Shown: positions 53,655-63,710 of the stretch, in pieces
Layout: each line of letters opens with the position of its first letter
Position numbering within the stretch: the first letter of the stretch is position 1
Assembly (NCBI GenBank): GCA_014529385.2
Contig: CM043948.1
Span: 79,876,291 to 79,940,290, forward strand
From: Adiantum capillus-veneris
Lineage: Eukaryota; Streptophyta; Polypodiopsida; Polypodiales; Pteridaceae
DNA length: 64,000 nt
Direction: 5' to 3'
Made by a program: the position numbers and the translations under genes
The notes under the pieces: generated by a model
Told to the model about the DNA's origin: nothing
Databases searched by the model: none
Seen by the model: the letters and a program-made list of their open reading frames with translations, nothing else

Positions 53655-56645
53655 ATGCACTTACGCTCTGGGCGTGTACTAGAACACGAGCATATTGAGG
53701 GTGCCTTTGTTCATATGGACACCCATTACCCATCCACGATAGGCTCTAGACCCTCAGCGAGGACACAAGGTAGCACCACCCAAGACCCTAAAATAGCCGC
53801 TAGTGATTCCTCCTCCGACTCAGAAATCATGGAAGCATACCCTACCCAAAACACTGAGAGAGAAGGCCATGCACCTCCCAAAGCTCCACAGCCTAGTACT
53901 AGTATGTTTAGCCGTTTCATGGAAACATTAGGTAGATCTACTCGCTCGGAACCTGATGCAAATGAAGCACATGAAGGGGGTGGGGAAGTGGACTCTCCTT
54001 TCACATCGCACTTGGACCCCACACCCCCAAAGAGTGTCCATGTGGATATCCTGCCAACTTCTTACCAAGAAGGCCCTGTTGAGCTACCTCCTTCAGAAGT
54101 TCCCTCTAGAGTACCGTTGGTGACAAGTAAAACCACGGGGAACAACATTGCTTCTACCTCACAAGAAACCGTTAACACGTCGACTCTAGAAGGATTGTTC
54201 ATTAATGATCATTGGACATACGACCTCCACACTGAGGTGTTGACGGATCTACACTCTGGCCACGCCTACCATGGAGGATGGATAGAGATTGTACAATCCA
54301 CCTCTAGTGCCACGAGCATCGAAGATCAACAGAAAATGATCTGTAATGTTATCCATGGCATTATTCAATCAGAAAGGCAAAACCGCGGGGTAAATATACT
54401 CTCAACTGGCCCCATGAGATTTCTGGATACGAGCAAGGCTCAACAGTCTACTCTATCACAAATGGAGACTCCTCTAATGAGCCCCATGGACCCATCTTAC
54501 GTCATTTCACCTGGGGTCTCTATGCAATCTGAGCCTCCGAGCGACAACTTTAGCTTCCCTAACTTGGCTCAACCCTCTATTAAGGAAAACACAGTGCTCA
54601 CTCCAGAGATAAGCCTGACAGAGAATGTACCGATGACATCTACGATTAGCGCAGTGCCACTACCTAGTGTCGTAGTACCTAATATGGGGCCTCGACCGTA
54701 TGTGCCTCTAGCCCCTTATGCACACATGGCCCCCACACCTCCAATTGTACCACTTGTTTATGCTCCTCGAGTGCCGCTCCCTAGCCCTTATCCGAGTGGA
54801 CCTATGCCCGGTTATGTTCCATATCCTGCATCATCCACACATATGCCAAGACCGGTACCCGTCCCTCTCCAACATATGATTCCAAGAGTACCTCCACCGG
54901 CCCTGCCTCCTCACATAGGTGACTTGGCAGCGTTTGCTCAAACCATAGGTCGATCTATCGCGGAAAATATGCGTCATGCATCTGATAGAGAGCCTAGAAG
55001 TAAGGCAGTACAAATTGCCAAACTCACGCAAAAATTCAATGGGGACGAAGATGCTAGAAAACACATTGAAGTGTTTGAACAAGTATGTGATTCCTTAGGG
55101 GAACGCAACGAACTACATAAGTGCAATGCCTTAAGCTTGACATTAAGTGGGAAGGCTAGAGATTGGTAGAAAACCCTAAGGGTGGACGAGAAAACAATCT
55201 ACCCTACCCTTCGAAGGTTGTTTCTAAAGGAGTACATACGAGAAGGTGTGCTTTGGGGTGTAGCATCTCAGCTACAGAAGGCCGAACGTAAGGAAGGAGA
55301 GTCAGTAAGGGACTTCATTAGTCGTCTAAAGCACTTAAACTCTCGCTGCCCTGTAAATGAGCGCTTCAACAATAACCAACTGCTTGATCGATTCATTCGA
55401 GGGTTGAGGAATCAAGGAATCTATAATGGACTAGTGATTAGAGGTATCACAACCTGGGAAGATGTCACTGCGAATGCAATCCAATTAGAGGACAACTTGA
55501 TGATAGCAGGCATGAGGGTGTCTACTGACACGAGATCCACTAGCTCACAAGCCATTGAGTATGAACCCATGACTGCAAAGCCCATTGCCAATGAGCCAAA
55601 GGTATTTGAGACATTCTTGACAGACCTCACCAAGGCAATCCAAGAGTCTCTTAAGGATAATCGACCCCCTCAAAATAGTCACATGTATCCAAGAAGGGAG
55701 CAACAATGGTGTTCCATTTGCTTAGGTCCACATAGCACTAGTGAGTGCCCTACGTTTAGAGTAAAATTTAATGGAACTTGCAACAGATGTGGTAGGTATG
55801 GTCACCAAGCTAAGGATTGTTTAATGATCAAACGTATGATGGCAAATAGACCACCTATAGCCTGGACGGATGCACCTCGAGCTCCTGTATTGATGCCTGC
55901 TCCACCTATTGAGCAACTACCACAACACATGGTCCCTAGATCTCAAAATGTTGTACAAGCTACACCGCTACCACCTCCTGTGCTAGGACCGCAGCCCCCG
56001 CATCCAAGAGTCGCCCCTATGAACCAAGTGGGTTGCGAGCCATCAAATGCTTATGCAGATGGCTGTGAGGAGGAAATAGACACTAGTATCTCCTACGGAC
56101 TTGATACATTGGAAGAGTGTCCTATATACTACATGGAAGATTGTTGGGGGCAAGTCAAGCCGGTTTATCAAGCTGCTGCTCTCGCATCCAGAGGTCAAAA
56201 TATCAACACCCAGGCTAGGAGGCCACCTCTTCAATGCTACGAGTGTGGTGGACCACATCGGGCAGCGGAGTGCCCTATTAGGCTGCAAAAGAATGCTGCA
56301 CAGATGCAAATGAATCAAGGGAGCACGTCTGCAATGCCAATACTCACATGTAATCGTTGTGGCATAGATCACTTGATTGCCCAATGCCCCTATAACCCAA
56401 ATGCGCCTAAAATCACACCCCTAAATTTGGTCAAAATTGCTAGTGTGACATCGCCAATACCACCCGTCGCACCCGCTTATGCGATTACACGGTCCATGCT
56501 TCAAGGGCCACGCCATATATATCCTCGAAGAGAGAGATACCGCGTCAGTTATCCAAGCAAAGAAAAAGAAGACACGAAGGAAGAGGTCACAGAATACGAG
56601 AAATTCAAAGCCAACTTCCAAAACAAACATAGGAACAGGAGATGA
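53655..56645 (+). pseudogene. gag: gag of the right gypsy element with four zinc-knuckle sites, one in-frame TAG
   Basis: Starts MHLRSGRVLEHEHIEG at the ATG 53655. A Ser/Pro-rich N-terminal half precedes the capsid-type domain (KLTQKFNGDEDARKHIEVFE, then LSGKARDW). TAG at 55167-55169 interrupts that domain; the same frame resumes and continues with RRLFLKEYIREGV and LLDRFIRGLRNQGIYNGLV. Four knuckle-like sites follow: CSICLGPHSTSEC, CNRCGRYGHQAKDC, CYECGGPHRAAEC and CNRCGIDHLIAQC. Only the second has the standard CX2CX4HX4C spacing; the other three have X3. The frame ends TGA 56643-56645, overlapping the protease frame by about 165 bases. Confidence 0.82.
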
Positions 56646-58695
56646 CCCCATGTATATGAATGACCTCGAGGATGATTCAGATTCAATCGAGACAATGGAG
56701 ACTAGAACCAATACCACAAAGGGAAAGACCGACAAAGAAAACCGTAACATGGAACCAAATGAAAACCGAATAAGAGAAAACCATAAAGAGCCTCTGAAAA
56801 CACCACAAGTGTTTCCAAATCCAATCCAAGACCCCCAAGATAAACCGCAGGGGCAAAAAGGAAAGAATCGTAAAAAGAAGATTGGGACGTACCCAAACCC
56901 AGTAGACGAGACTGAGCAAGTGAAACATCTAAGAGGTTTAGTGGAGGAGACTCAAAGGAAACTAGAACCAGAACCCATGCATGTCAAAATTCATGACACA
57001 GTGTTTCCCACGCAAGTTCATCCACCCCACATGAACCATAGACCGTTATCCATATCTAGTATCATCCAAGAAGGGAGTGAGGACGGGACATCAGAAAGTG
57101 AGCATACACCTTTCTTGTTGGAAAGGATGTTTAACGAAGGAATACCTGATCCCATTGAGGAATATGAGATTCCATCCTCACCAGTTCCTAGTCAAGGACC
57201 TACACCCTGCAAAATGCCAATGAATGTTGCCAAACTAGTGGACTTCATGTCTTCTGAGGTCCGAACCACGATCATAGAAAAGCTGTATGGAGATCCTGAG
57301 TTATTCCTTGCACTTCGATCATTCCTTAACGGAGAGCTACGAACGGGATTACCGCAGTTTGCGCAACCAAATAGGCCTGACTCGATTATGATTGGTGAGG
57401 AAAATCATGTGCTATCACTTGACTTAGATGGACACGAGTCTGTGATCGAGGTACCCATTAACGAATTAGGGCAGTATTTTGAAGGCGACGAGTCTAATGC
57501 GACCCTGCCCATCACTACCAAGGGATTAACTATAAAGGGAATTCTTGATGGTGGTGCGGGAGTTAGCATCGTTACAAAAGATTGTTGGGAATCCATGAGA
57601 AAACCCCGCCTCAGTGTTACTAACATTGTGGTAAAGATGGCAAATGGTACCATAGCCAAACCTATGGGGATGCTCAAGGATCTTAAGATCAAAGTTCTAG
57701 GACACAAGGTACGACATACGTTCATTGTAATGGATTTCTCTAAACACCTTATGTCATATGAAATGATTTTAGGACGACCATTCATGAGGGAAGCACAAAT
57801 GGTTCATGATTGGTCTAAAAATCATGTCTATTTGCAATTCCAAGACTCTGTCCTTAGAGTGGATTTGGTGACTGGTAAGGTACACCCCTTAGGGAGTAAA
57901 ACCATTATTGATCATCGCTCTGACACCACAGTTCACTCGGCCCCACTACAATATTGTTACACTTGTAAGAAGGATACAGACATTGGCCAAGATTCTCCTT
58001 ATATGGATGTGTTACCGGGTATGACGGAATCAGACAACGTAGACTGGGTACACCTAGCTGCAACCATAGATACCTGCGGAAATAGAGGAACCACTTGGGT
58101 CACACCAGAGGGGGAAAAGGTACCACAAATTGCACCTCTGAAAATGATAAGTGCCATACATGCATCTTCTAAGGGCAAGGCAATTGTGGACCAATCTGAC
58201 AGTGACACCGATAGCTCAATAGAAGACTTTAACCAACATGACTCAGACACTGACTTCAAGAGTGAAATGGATTCGGAATCTCATGAATTAAAGAGTGGAG
58301 CAAGTTCAGAGTCAAAACATTCGGAAGGACCAAGCACATCAACCGATGATAGCTCCCCCGAGAGTGAAGAGGACACCAACGAGGACTCCTTTAGTGAGAC
58401 AGATCTAAATGCAAATCAAAAGCAGGTCTCAAATAAGAAAAAGAAAAACCTTAAGAGGCGTCGATATCGAGCCAATGTACGTGCTAGGATAAAAAAGAAG
58501 AGATCCTCAGCAGAATGGCTCATTTATATAGGAGCATGTGATGCTCATCGAAAATTGGTAGACAATTGGGGTGAATATCTCCAAAATGTTATGTGGTGTA
58601 GACCACGACCCCATGACATAGCCCAATTAGAGATCATAGACAAGCCAAAGTTGAGCCGCACTGCAAGGAGGCGTCAAAACCAAGAGTTAGCTTGA
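56479..58695 (+). CDS. pro: Protease-containing ORF of the right gypsy element
   Basis: Shifted +1 relative to gag. The ATG at 56479 lies inside the gag overlap, so a ribosomal shift in 56479-56645 is as likely as separate initiation. The N-terminal 330 residues are charged and low in complexity. The retropepsin motif is ILDGGAGVSIVTK (57543-57580), followed by VRHTFIVMDFS and MILGRPFMREAQMVHDW. The tail is Ser/Asp/Glu-rich (58190-58400) then strongly basic (NKKKKNLKRRRYRANVRARI). It ends at TGA 58693-58695; the same frame runs on to 58905 before another +1 shift leads into RT. The DGG active site departs from DSG/DTG but is also seen in the Tat element here. Confidence 0.75.
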   Translation: MRLHGPCFKGHAIYILEERDTASVIQAKKKKTRRKRSQNTRNSKPTSKTNIGTGDDPMYMNDLEDDSDSIETMETRTNTTKGKTDKENRNMEPNENRIRENHKEPLKTPQVFPNPIQDPQDKPQGQKGKNRKKKIGTYPNPVDETEQVKHLRGLVEETQRKLEPEPMHVKIHDTVFPTQVHPPHMNHRPLSISSIIQEGSEDGTSESEHTPFLLERMFNEGIPDPIEEYEIPSSPVPSQGPTPCKMPMNVAKLVDFMSSEVRTTIIEKLYGDPELFLALRSFLNGELRTGLPQFAQPNRPDSIMIGEENHVLSLDLDGHESVIEVPINELGQYFEGDESNATLPITTKGLTIKGILDGGAGVSIVTKDCWESMRKPRLSVTNIVVKMANGTIAKPMGMLKDLKIKVLGHKVRHTFIVMDFSKHLMSYEMILGRPFMREAQMVHDWSKNHVYLQFQDSVLRVDLVTGKVHPLGSKTIIDHRSDTTVHSAPLQYCYTCKKDTDIGQDSPYMDVLPGMTESDNVDWVHLAATIDTCGNRGTTWVTPEGEKVPQIAPLKMISAIHASSKGKAIVDQSDSDTDSSIEDFNQHDSDTDFKSEMDSESHELKSGASSESKHSEGPSTSTDDSSPESEEDTNEDSFSETDLNANQKQVSNKKKKNLKRRRYRANVRARIKKKRSSAEWLIYIGACDAHRKLVDNWGEYLQNVMWCRPRPHDIAQLEIIDKPKLSRTARRRQNQELA

Positions 58696-58905
58696 CAACA
58701 CAAGAAAGCAGAAATGGAAGCACAAACCAAAGCACAACCAGAATCCACAGACTTGCATCCTGCACCAGAACATTTCAAATCTTACACCACAGGGGAAGCA
58801 AAGGTTGTGTACACAAAAGCCCAAAGAATACCTATCGATGGGAATAATGGAATCTATGATGGTCCGGCAATAGTTAAAGAAATACAATTAGCTGACCCCC
58901 GGTGA
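58696..58905 (+). pseudogene. Protease-RT connector, behind TGA
   Basis: In the protease frame after the TGA; encodes EAQTKAQPESTDLHPAPEHF through KEIQLADP. The RT frame opens at about 58895, with EESKPVFIAQDLTEVEE from 58904. A one-base frameshift near 58900 therefore separates connector and RT. No domain seen. Confidence 0.55.
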
Positions 58906-61711
58906 AGAATCAAAACCTGTTTTTATTGCCCAAGACCTCACAGAAGTTGAAGAGGCGGTCCTCAAAGAGCTTCTCAAGGAATTCAAGGACGTATTCGCTT
59001 GGACATACCATGATATGAAAGGTGTTCCACCTTCTGTGGTCCAACATACAATCCCTATGATTGACACTGCGAAGCCCGTACAACAAAGACCCTACCCGAT
59101 GAATCCTAAGTACGCAAAGATCATTCAAGAAGAACTAGAAAAGCTTATCAAATGTGGGTTCATATATCCTATTGAACACTCTGAATGGGTGTCTCCAATA
59201 GTTATCGTGCCAAAAAAGAATGGGAAATTCAGGGTGTGCGTGGACCTCAAAAAAGTTAATGCAGCTACTAGAAGAGACCATTACCCCCTACCATATTCCG
59301 AACATGTACTCGAAAGAGTTGCAGGCAAGGAAGCTTATAGCTTTCTATATGGGTACTCACGCTACAACCAAATCACGATAGCGCTAGAGGACCAAGCTAA
59401 AACTGCCTTCATCACGGAATTTGGCGTGTTTGCATTTCGTGTGATGGCTTTTGTCTTAACAAATGCCCCTGCTACATTCCAACCATTAATAAACACTGCT
59501 TTTAAAGAATATTTGAGAGAGTTTTGTGAAGCTTTCTTAGACGACCTTTGTGTTTACTCTTCTTGGAAAGAACATCTATCATGTTTGTGGAAGGTGTTTG
59601 AAAAGTGTAGGTTATATCGTATCTCATTGAACCCGTTCAAATGCCAATTTTGGGTCAAGCATGGAGTTATTTTAGGGCATATAGTATCCAAGAATGGTAT
59701 CTCAACCGATGAGAGCAAAATTAAAGTGATTCTAGAGTTACCACCACCAACCAATTACAAGGGAGTTCAAAGGTTCATGGGACACGTGGGTTATTATCGA
59801 TGGTTTATTTTATTTTTCGCTGAGATAGCACGTCCTTTGTACAAGCTTCTCATTGAATTTAAATGGACTGAAGAGTGTGACCAGGCCTATGAACAATTGA
59901 AGAAAACACTAGCAAGTGCTCCGATTTTAAGGACACCTAACTGGGATGTCATTTTCCATGTGCATATTGATGCATCAAACTTTGCTATTGGGTGTGTTCT
60001 CACTCAACCAGGAGAACATAAATTGGACTATCCCATTAGCTTTGCAAGCCGTCAATTGAACGATGCTGAAAGGAACTACACCACTACAGAGCGAGAAGGT
60101 TTGGCAATGGTTTATGCAGTAAAGAAATTTCTCTACTACCTTCTGGCAAACAAGTTTGTATTTTATGTGGATCATCAAGCGTTGCTGTATCTGGTAAACA
60201 AGCCATGCTCCACAAGAAGAATCACACGATGGTTGTTAATTCTTCTGGAGTTTGATTTCACGATTGTAGTGAGACCCGGTAAAAGGCACGTCATGGCTGA
60301 CCATTTGTCTCGCATACCCAATGGTGAAGCCCCTACAGGAGTTGATGATGAATTACCCGATACTTCCCTATTCATAGTTGAGACTATGCCTGAATGGAGT
60401 GAGAACATTGTTAACTTTTTAGTTAATGGTTTTCCACCCAAGGAACTTCATAAGGATATCGCTCGAAGGCTAGTAAAAGAATGTGAACCCTATTGTTTGA
60501 TTGCCGGAACTCTGTATAGACTAGGCAAGGACGATATTCTTAGGCGTTGTGCCCGCGATGATGAATATTTGTATATCTTGCAAGAAGCACATATGGGAAT
60601 AGCAGGAGGAAATTTTTCAGGAGACCTGACTGCTAGAAAGGTGCTGCAATCAGGCTATTGGTGGCCAACTTTATTTAAGGATGCATCACTTTTTACAAAA
60701 GGGTGTGATGAGTGCAAACGTTACAAGACCACACAGCGCAAAGACAGAATGCCCTTACATCCTATTAAAGTAACCCAACCATTTGAAAAATGGGGCTTAG
60801 ACTTTGTAGGTCCAATTAGTCCCGCAGCTCTCAACACTCAATCTCGATATATTCTAGTTGCTACGGACTATGTAACAAAGTGGGCTGAAGCTAAGGCTTC
60901 ACAAAAAGCTGACGCGAGGACAACAGCTAAGTTTCTTTTTGAGAACATTATCACAAGATTTGGTTGCCCTTTTGAAATTGTTAGTGATAATGGTACCCAT
61001 TTTATAAATGAGGTAATAAGAGAGCTTACCACGACCTTTATGATATCCCACCATAAGTCTACACCTTATTACCCGCAAGCTAATGGACAAGCCGAGAGCA
61101 CCAACAAGACTCTAATCTCTATTTTAACCAAGACGGTAGAAGCTCATCGCACTGATTGGGATTTGAAGTTGACATATGCTCTATGGGCTTATCGTACTGC
61201 TTATAAAGTGGCTATTAATTGTACGCCATTCAAAATGGTATACGGCCAAGAAGCGGTTATGCCTTGGGAGTTTGTCATTCCTAGTCTTAGGGTAGCTTCG
61301 CAAGAAGGATGGAATGGTAACCCCTTAACCGAGCGTTTGTATATCTTAGAAAAACTAGACGAAGAGAGACAGTTGGCTGTGCAAAATGCTCTTGTGGAAA
61401 AGGATAGGAGAAAGAAGTGGTTTGATCGCCATGTGAAGGACAAGGACATCAAAGTTGGTGATAAAGTCCTTATGTATGGAGTACGTAAAGAGAAGAAAAA
61501 GTTGAAATATGCTGGTAAAGGACCATATAGAGTATGTGAAATTACCCCACAAGGTACCCTTCGTGTGGAAACTCTTGATGGAGTTGAAACCATTGGATTC
61601 CTCAATGGGAGTAAATTCAAAGGATATTATGATCCTTTAAGCCAAGAAGAACTACGGGCCATTCATCAAAAGAAGGCCGCCAAAGCACAAACCGAGTTAA
61701 ACAAGATATAA
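58904..61711 (+). CDS. pol: pol: RT, RNase H and integrase with altered catalytic residues
   Basis: Open frame from about 58895; numbering is from the ATG at 59015. RT: WVSPIVIVPKKNGKFRVCVD (58-77), then FLYGYSRYNQI, in which the catalytic Asp (expected FLDGYS) is Tyr at residue 112 (59348-59350). AFVLTNAPATFQPLIN departs from the usual PFGLTNAPATFQRLMN. FLDD (174-177) is intact. RNase H: HIDASNFAIGCVL, TTEREGLAMVYAVKK and YVDHQALLYLV. Integrase: in the HHCC site the second His is Asn (GGNF, 60611); the cysteines are present (CDECKRY). The D-D-E residues remain in GLDFVGP (60800), SDNGTHF and ANGQAESTNK. A GPY/F-like KGPYRVCEI module ends it; no chromodomain. RT should be inactive. Confidence 0.9.
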   Translation, partial: EESKPVFIAQDLTEVEEAVLKELLKEFKDVFAWTYHDMKGVPPSVVQHTIPMIDTAKPVQQRPYPMNPKYAKIIQEELEKLIKCGFIYPIEHSEWVSPIVIVPKKNGKFRVCVDLKKVNAATRRDHYPLPYSEHVLERVAGKEAYSFLYGYSRYNQITIALEDQAKTAFITEFGVFAFRVMAFVLTNAPATFQPLINTAFKEYLREFCEAFLDDLCVYSSWKEHLSCLWKVFEKCRLYRISLNPFKCQFWVKHGVILGHIVSKNGISTDESKIKVILELPPPTNYKGVQRFMGHVGYYRWFILFFAEIARPLYKLLIEFKWTEECDQAYEQLKKTLASAPILRTPNWDVIFHVHIDASNFAIGCVLTQPGEHKLDYPISFASRQLNDAERNYTTTEREGLAMVYAVKKFLYYLLANKFVFYVDHQALLYLVNKPCSTRRITRWLLILLEFDFTIVVRPGKRHVMADHLSRIPNGEAPTGVDDELPDTSLFIVETMPEWSENIVNFLVNGFPPKELHKDIARRLVKECEPYCLIAGTLYRLGKDDILRRCARDDEYLYILQEAHMGIAGGNFSGDLTARKVLQSGYWWPTLFKDASLFTKGCDECKRYKTTQRKDRMPLHPIKVTQPFEKWGLDFVGPISPAALNTQSRYILVATDYVTKWAEAKASQKADARTTAKFLFENIITRFGCPFEIVSDNGTHFINEVIRELTTTFMISHHKSTPYYPQANGQAESTNKTLISILTKTVEAHRTDWDLKLTYALWAYRTAYKVAINCTPFKMVYGQEAVMPWEFVIPSLRVASQEGWNGNPLTERLYILEKLDEERQLAVQNALVEKDRRKKWFDRHVKDKDIKVGDKVLMYGVRKEKKKLKYAGKGPYRVCEITPQGTLRVETLDGVETIGFLNGSKFKGYYDPLSQEELRAIHQKKAAKAQTELNKI

Positions 61712-63007
61712 GCTCAAGCTGAGGCTAAGGAGCGACAACAACGTATAAGACAAAAACGAGAGGCTAACCTTGGAGTCACAAATGCATTCCACGTGGAAAT
61801 CGAAGAGGATGGGTTGGACTCTGACACACCTCTACGATACCCTATTGAGTTAAATAGTGCCTATGGAAAAGTGCTATATAACGCCTTATTGGACACGGGT
61901 GCTAAATATAATCTGCTATCCTATGGGGTGTGGTGTCAGTTAGGGAAGCCACCTCTATCTGAGAGTATTATCCAAGTCAAGGGTGTCAACAAGAAAAAAA
62001 CTACGGTTTTTGGAATCTGGCACACTTCTGTCAGTTATGACAGTGGCATTGTAGCTCAAGATTTTTTGGTCATGCCTACTGGAACTATGGAGGGTAATAT
62101 AAACCTAGGCCGCACGTGGATGATAGCCACCAAATGCACTATTGATTGGGGGACTGGGGGTGTTACAACGCAAAAGCCAACTCTTAGCCCTACCACTCAA
62201 GCCATAGTCCGTGAGATATTGCCTAAGGAAATAAAACCCAAGACATTGCATGTCCAGGAGGTTGAACCATACGTCCCCATAGCCCAACTCTCTAGAGCTT
62301 CAACTGATGTAGTTGAAAGAAAGCTTGAGACACACAAGAACCATCCTAATATAACAGAGAAAACATACAAGTGGGTCCCCAAAGCCTCTGTAGCGAGCAT
62401 GGTTTATGCAAAAAAACGGAAACCTAGTAAGAACCGTCCCACTCACTCCAAGAAATGTAAAGAAACGTTGCGTTGGATTCCTAAACGACTATTGGAAGCC
62501 CAAGGATACTATGAAGGAAATGATCAAATCTGGGTGCCCAAACGTAAAGTGTACTCTTACCTGTCACCTGGCCCATGTAAACCCAATCCTGTGGCTCCAA
62601 AACAAATTGAAAATCGCGGAAAGGAAAAAATCATGGAATGTTACACACCCGCTCTAGAGCTAGTTTGGGTACCAAAGAAAGAACGATTTGTTCCACCTAG
62701 CTCAGGAACAGGGAAATCAAATGAAGCTTCTTGCTCTTCATGTAGTTCCTATACGCAAATAGAAGCTTCGACACAACCTCCACCTACCACTGTACATATC
62801 CATACAAGCACGACAGAGTTTGCACCTCCCGGGTTAAGTTCACCACCTACAACAACGTTGCAAATAAAATCATGGGAGAGTACCTTACCACCCTTGCAAC
62901 TAGATGAAACGCATAGGGCAATCGAAAACTATTGGTTAAAACCTTCACCCATAACAACTTGGAACAATTGGTTTCAAAAGGTGACGACCTCATTCCAAAA
63001 GGTATGA
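61712..63007 (+). CDS. Extra retropepsin-like domain and W(V/I)PK-repeat tail after integrase
   Basis: Continues the pol frame after the single TAA at 61709-61711; the first ATG is 61793. It encodes ALLDTGAKYNLLSYGVW (DTG aspartate at 61892), an intervening beta-rich stretch, and NINLGRTWMIATKCTIDW, the spacing expected of an aspartic protease domain. The rest has four spaced motifs, KWVPKA, RWIPKR, IWVPKR and VWVPKK, then a Ser/Thr/Pro-rich end. The protease upstream of RT is a different sequence, so the element encodes two such domains. A role in processing or in binding is possible. Gypsy elements usually have nothing, or an env-like ORF, here. No signal peptide or membrane segment is evident. 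Confidence 0.7.
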   Translation, partial: AQAEAKERQQRIRQKREANLGVTNAFHVEIEEDGLDSDTPLRYPIELNSAYGKVLYNALLDTGAKYNLLSYGVWCQLGKPPLSESIIQVKGVNKKKTTVFGIWHTSVSYDSGIVAQDFLVMPTGTMEGNINLGRTWMIATKCTIDWGTGGVTTQKPTLSPTTQAIVREILPKEIKPKTLHVQEVEPYVPIAQLSRASTDVVERKLETHKNHPNITEKTYKWVPKASVASMVYAKKRKPSKNRPTHSKKCKETLRWIPKRLLEAQGYYEGNDQIWVPKRKVYSYLSPGPCKPNPVAPKQIENRGKEKIMECYTPALELVWVPKKERFVPPSSGTGKSNEASCSSCSSYTQIEASTQPPPTTVHIHTSTTEFAPPGLSSPPTTTLQIKSWESTLPPLQLDETHRAIENYWLKPSPITTWNNWFQKVTTSFQKV

Positions 63008-63014
63008 TCTACCC

Positions 63015-63028
63015 AAGGAAGGGGGGAG
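63015..63028 (+). other. Polypurine tract-like sequence
   Basis: AAGGAAGGGGGGAG followed by TGTTTGCTAAC, almost the same as the LARD PPT/LTR junction. If it were the 3' LTR junction, the following sequence should recur upstream of 52575; I did not find it there. A TATA-like TATATATA lies at about 63109-63116. Confidence 0.5.
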
Positions 63029-63278
63029 TGTTTGCTAACATCAATCATTCACTCGCTCCCCTCTCATCCTTCCTCCCTGACCTCTCAATTCCAATCTTAG
63101 GGAATGTATATATATAGCCTTATACTCACAAAAATCAAAAATAGTAAAGAGCAAGAGCGACTAGCAACGAGAGGGCACCCTATCAAATCTTACATATAAG
63201 TCCAAATTCACCGTGTCAATTCAAGCAACACACAAAAACAACTCTTATGTTTTAAAGGCCTAACCAAATCTATCTGTA

Positions 63279-63710
63279 TTGTCAAAAATGGCTACTTCAC
63301 CAGAGGCATGCACTTCTATTTTTGATGAAAGGTACCCTTTGTCTTTTCCTCAAGTGTTCTACGTATGCTACCCTATACTTTCTTGCGAATGGGATTTGAT
63401 AGAGAATCTTGCATGTGAGAGAAATTTTGAGGAGTTAGAATGGCTGGTACGTCTATGGCTAACTAGTGATCCCTACCCAATAGCGAATGTGTCTCCAGTG
63501 GCACATGCTTATTCTTTTGCACAAGATGAGTATCCACGCATCGCGAGGTTCTTGATTAGCATGCTTGCACAAGAGTATGATGAAGAGGAACTAATAGAGA
63601 CCGAGGAAGACTATGGCCTCACAGACAACGATTTTATTTATCTAGATGATGAGGATAGAGGCCTAGCCTTAGGGTGGCCACCCGGTTTATATAATATCCT
63701 CTTTCCTTGA
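63279..63710 (+). CDS. Small acidic ORF downstream of pol, unknown function
   Basis: 143 codons from position 63279; the first true ATG is 63288 (MATSPEACTSIF). The product is acidic, with FPQVFYVCYPILSCEWDLIE, an aromatic-rich N-terminal half and DEEELIETEEDYG towards the C-terminus. No signal peptide, membrane span or known domain is visible. A TATA-like box lies about 170 bp upstream of the ATG, just after the PPT-like tract, so it may have its own transcript or lie in an unusual LTR. Its position after pol is that of env-like or accessory ORFs in Athila/Tat elements. Confidence 0.5.
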   Translation: MSKMATSPEACTSIFDERYPLSFPQVFYVCYPILSCEWDLIENLACERNFEELEWLVRLWLTSDPYPIANVSPVAHAYSFAQDEYPRIARFLISMLAQEYDEEELIETEEDYGLTDNDFIYLDDEDRGLALGWPPGLYNILFP

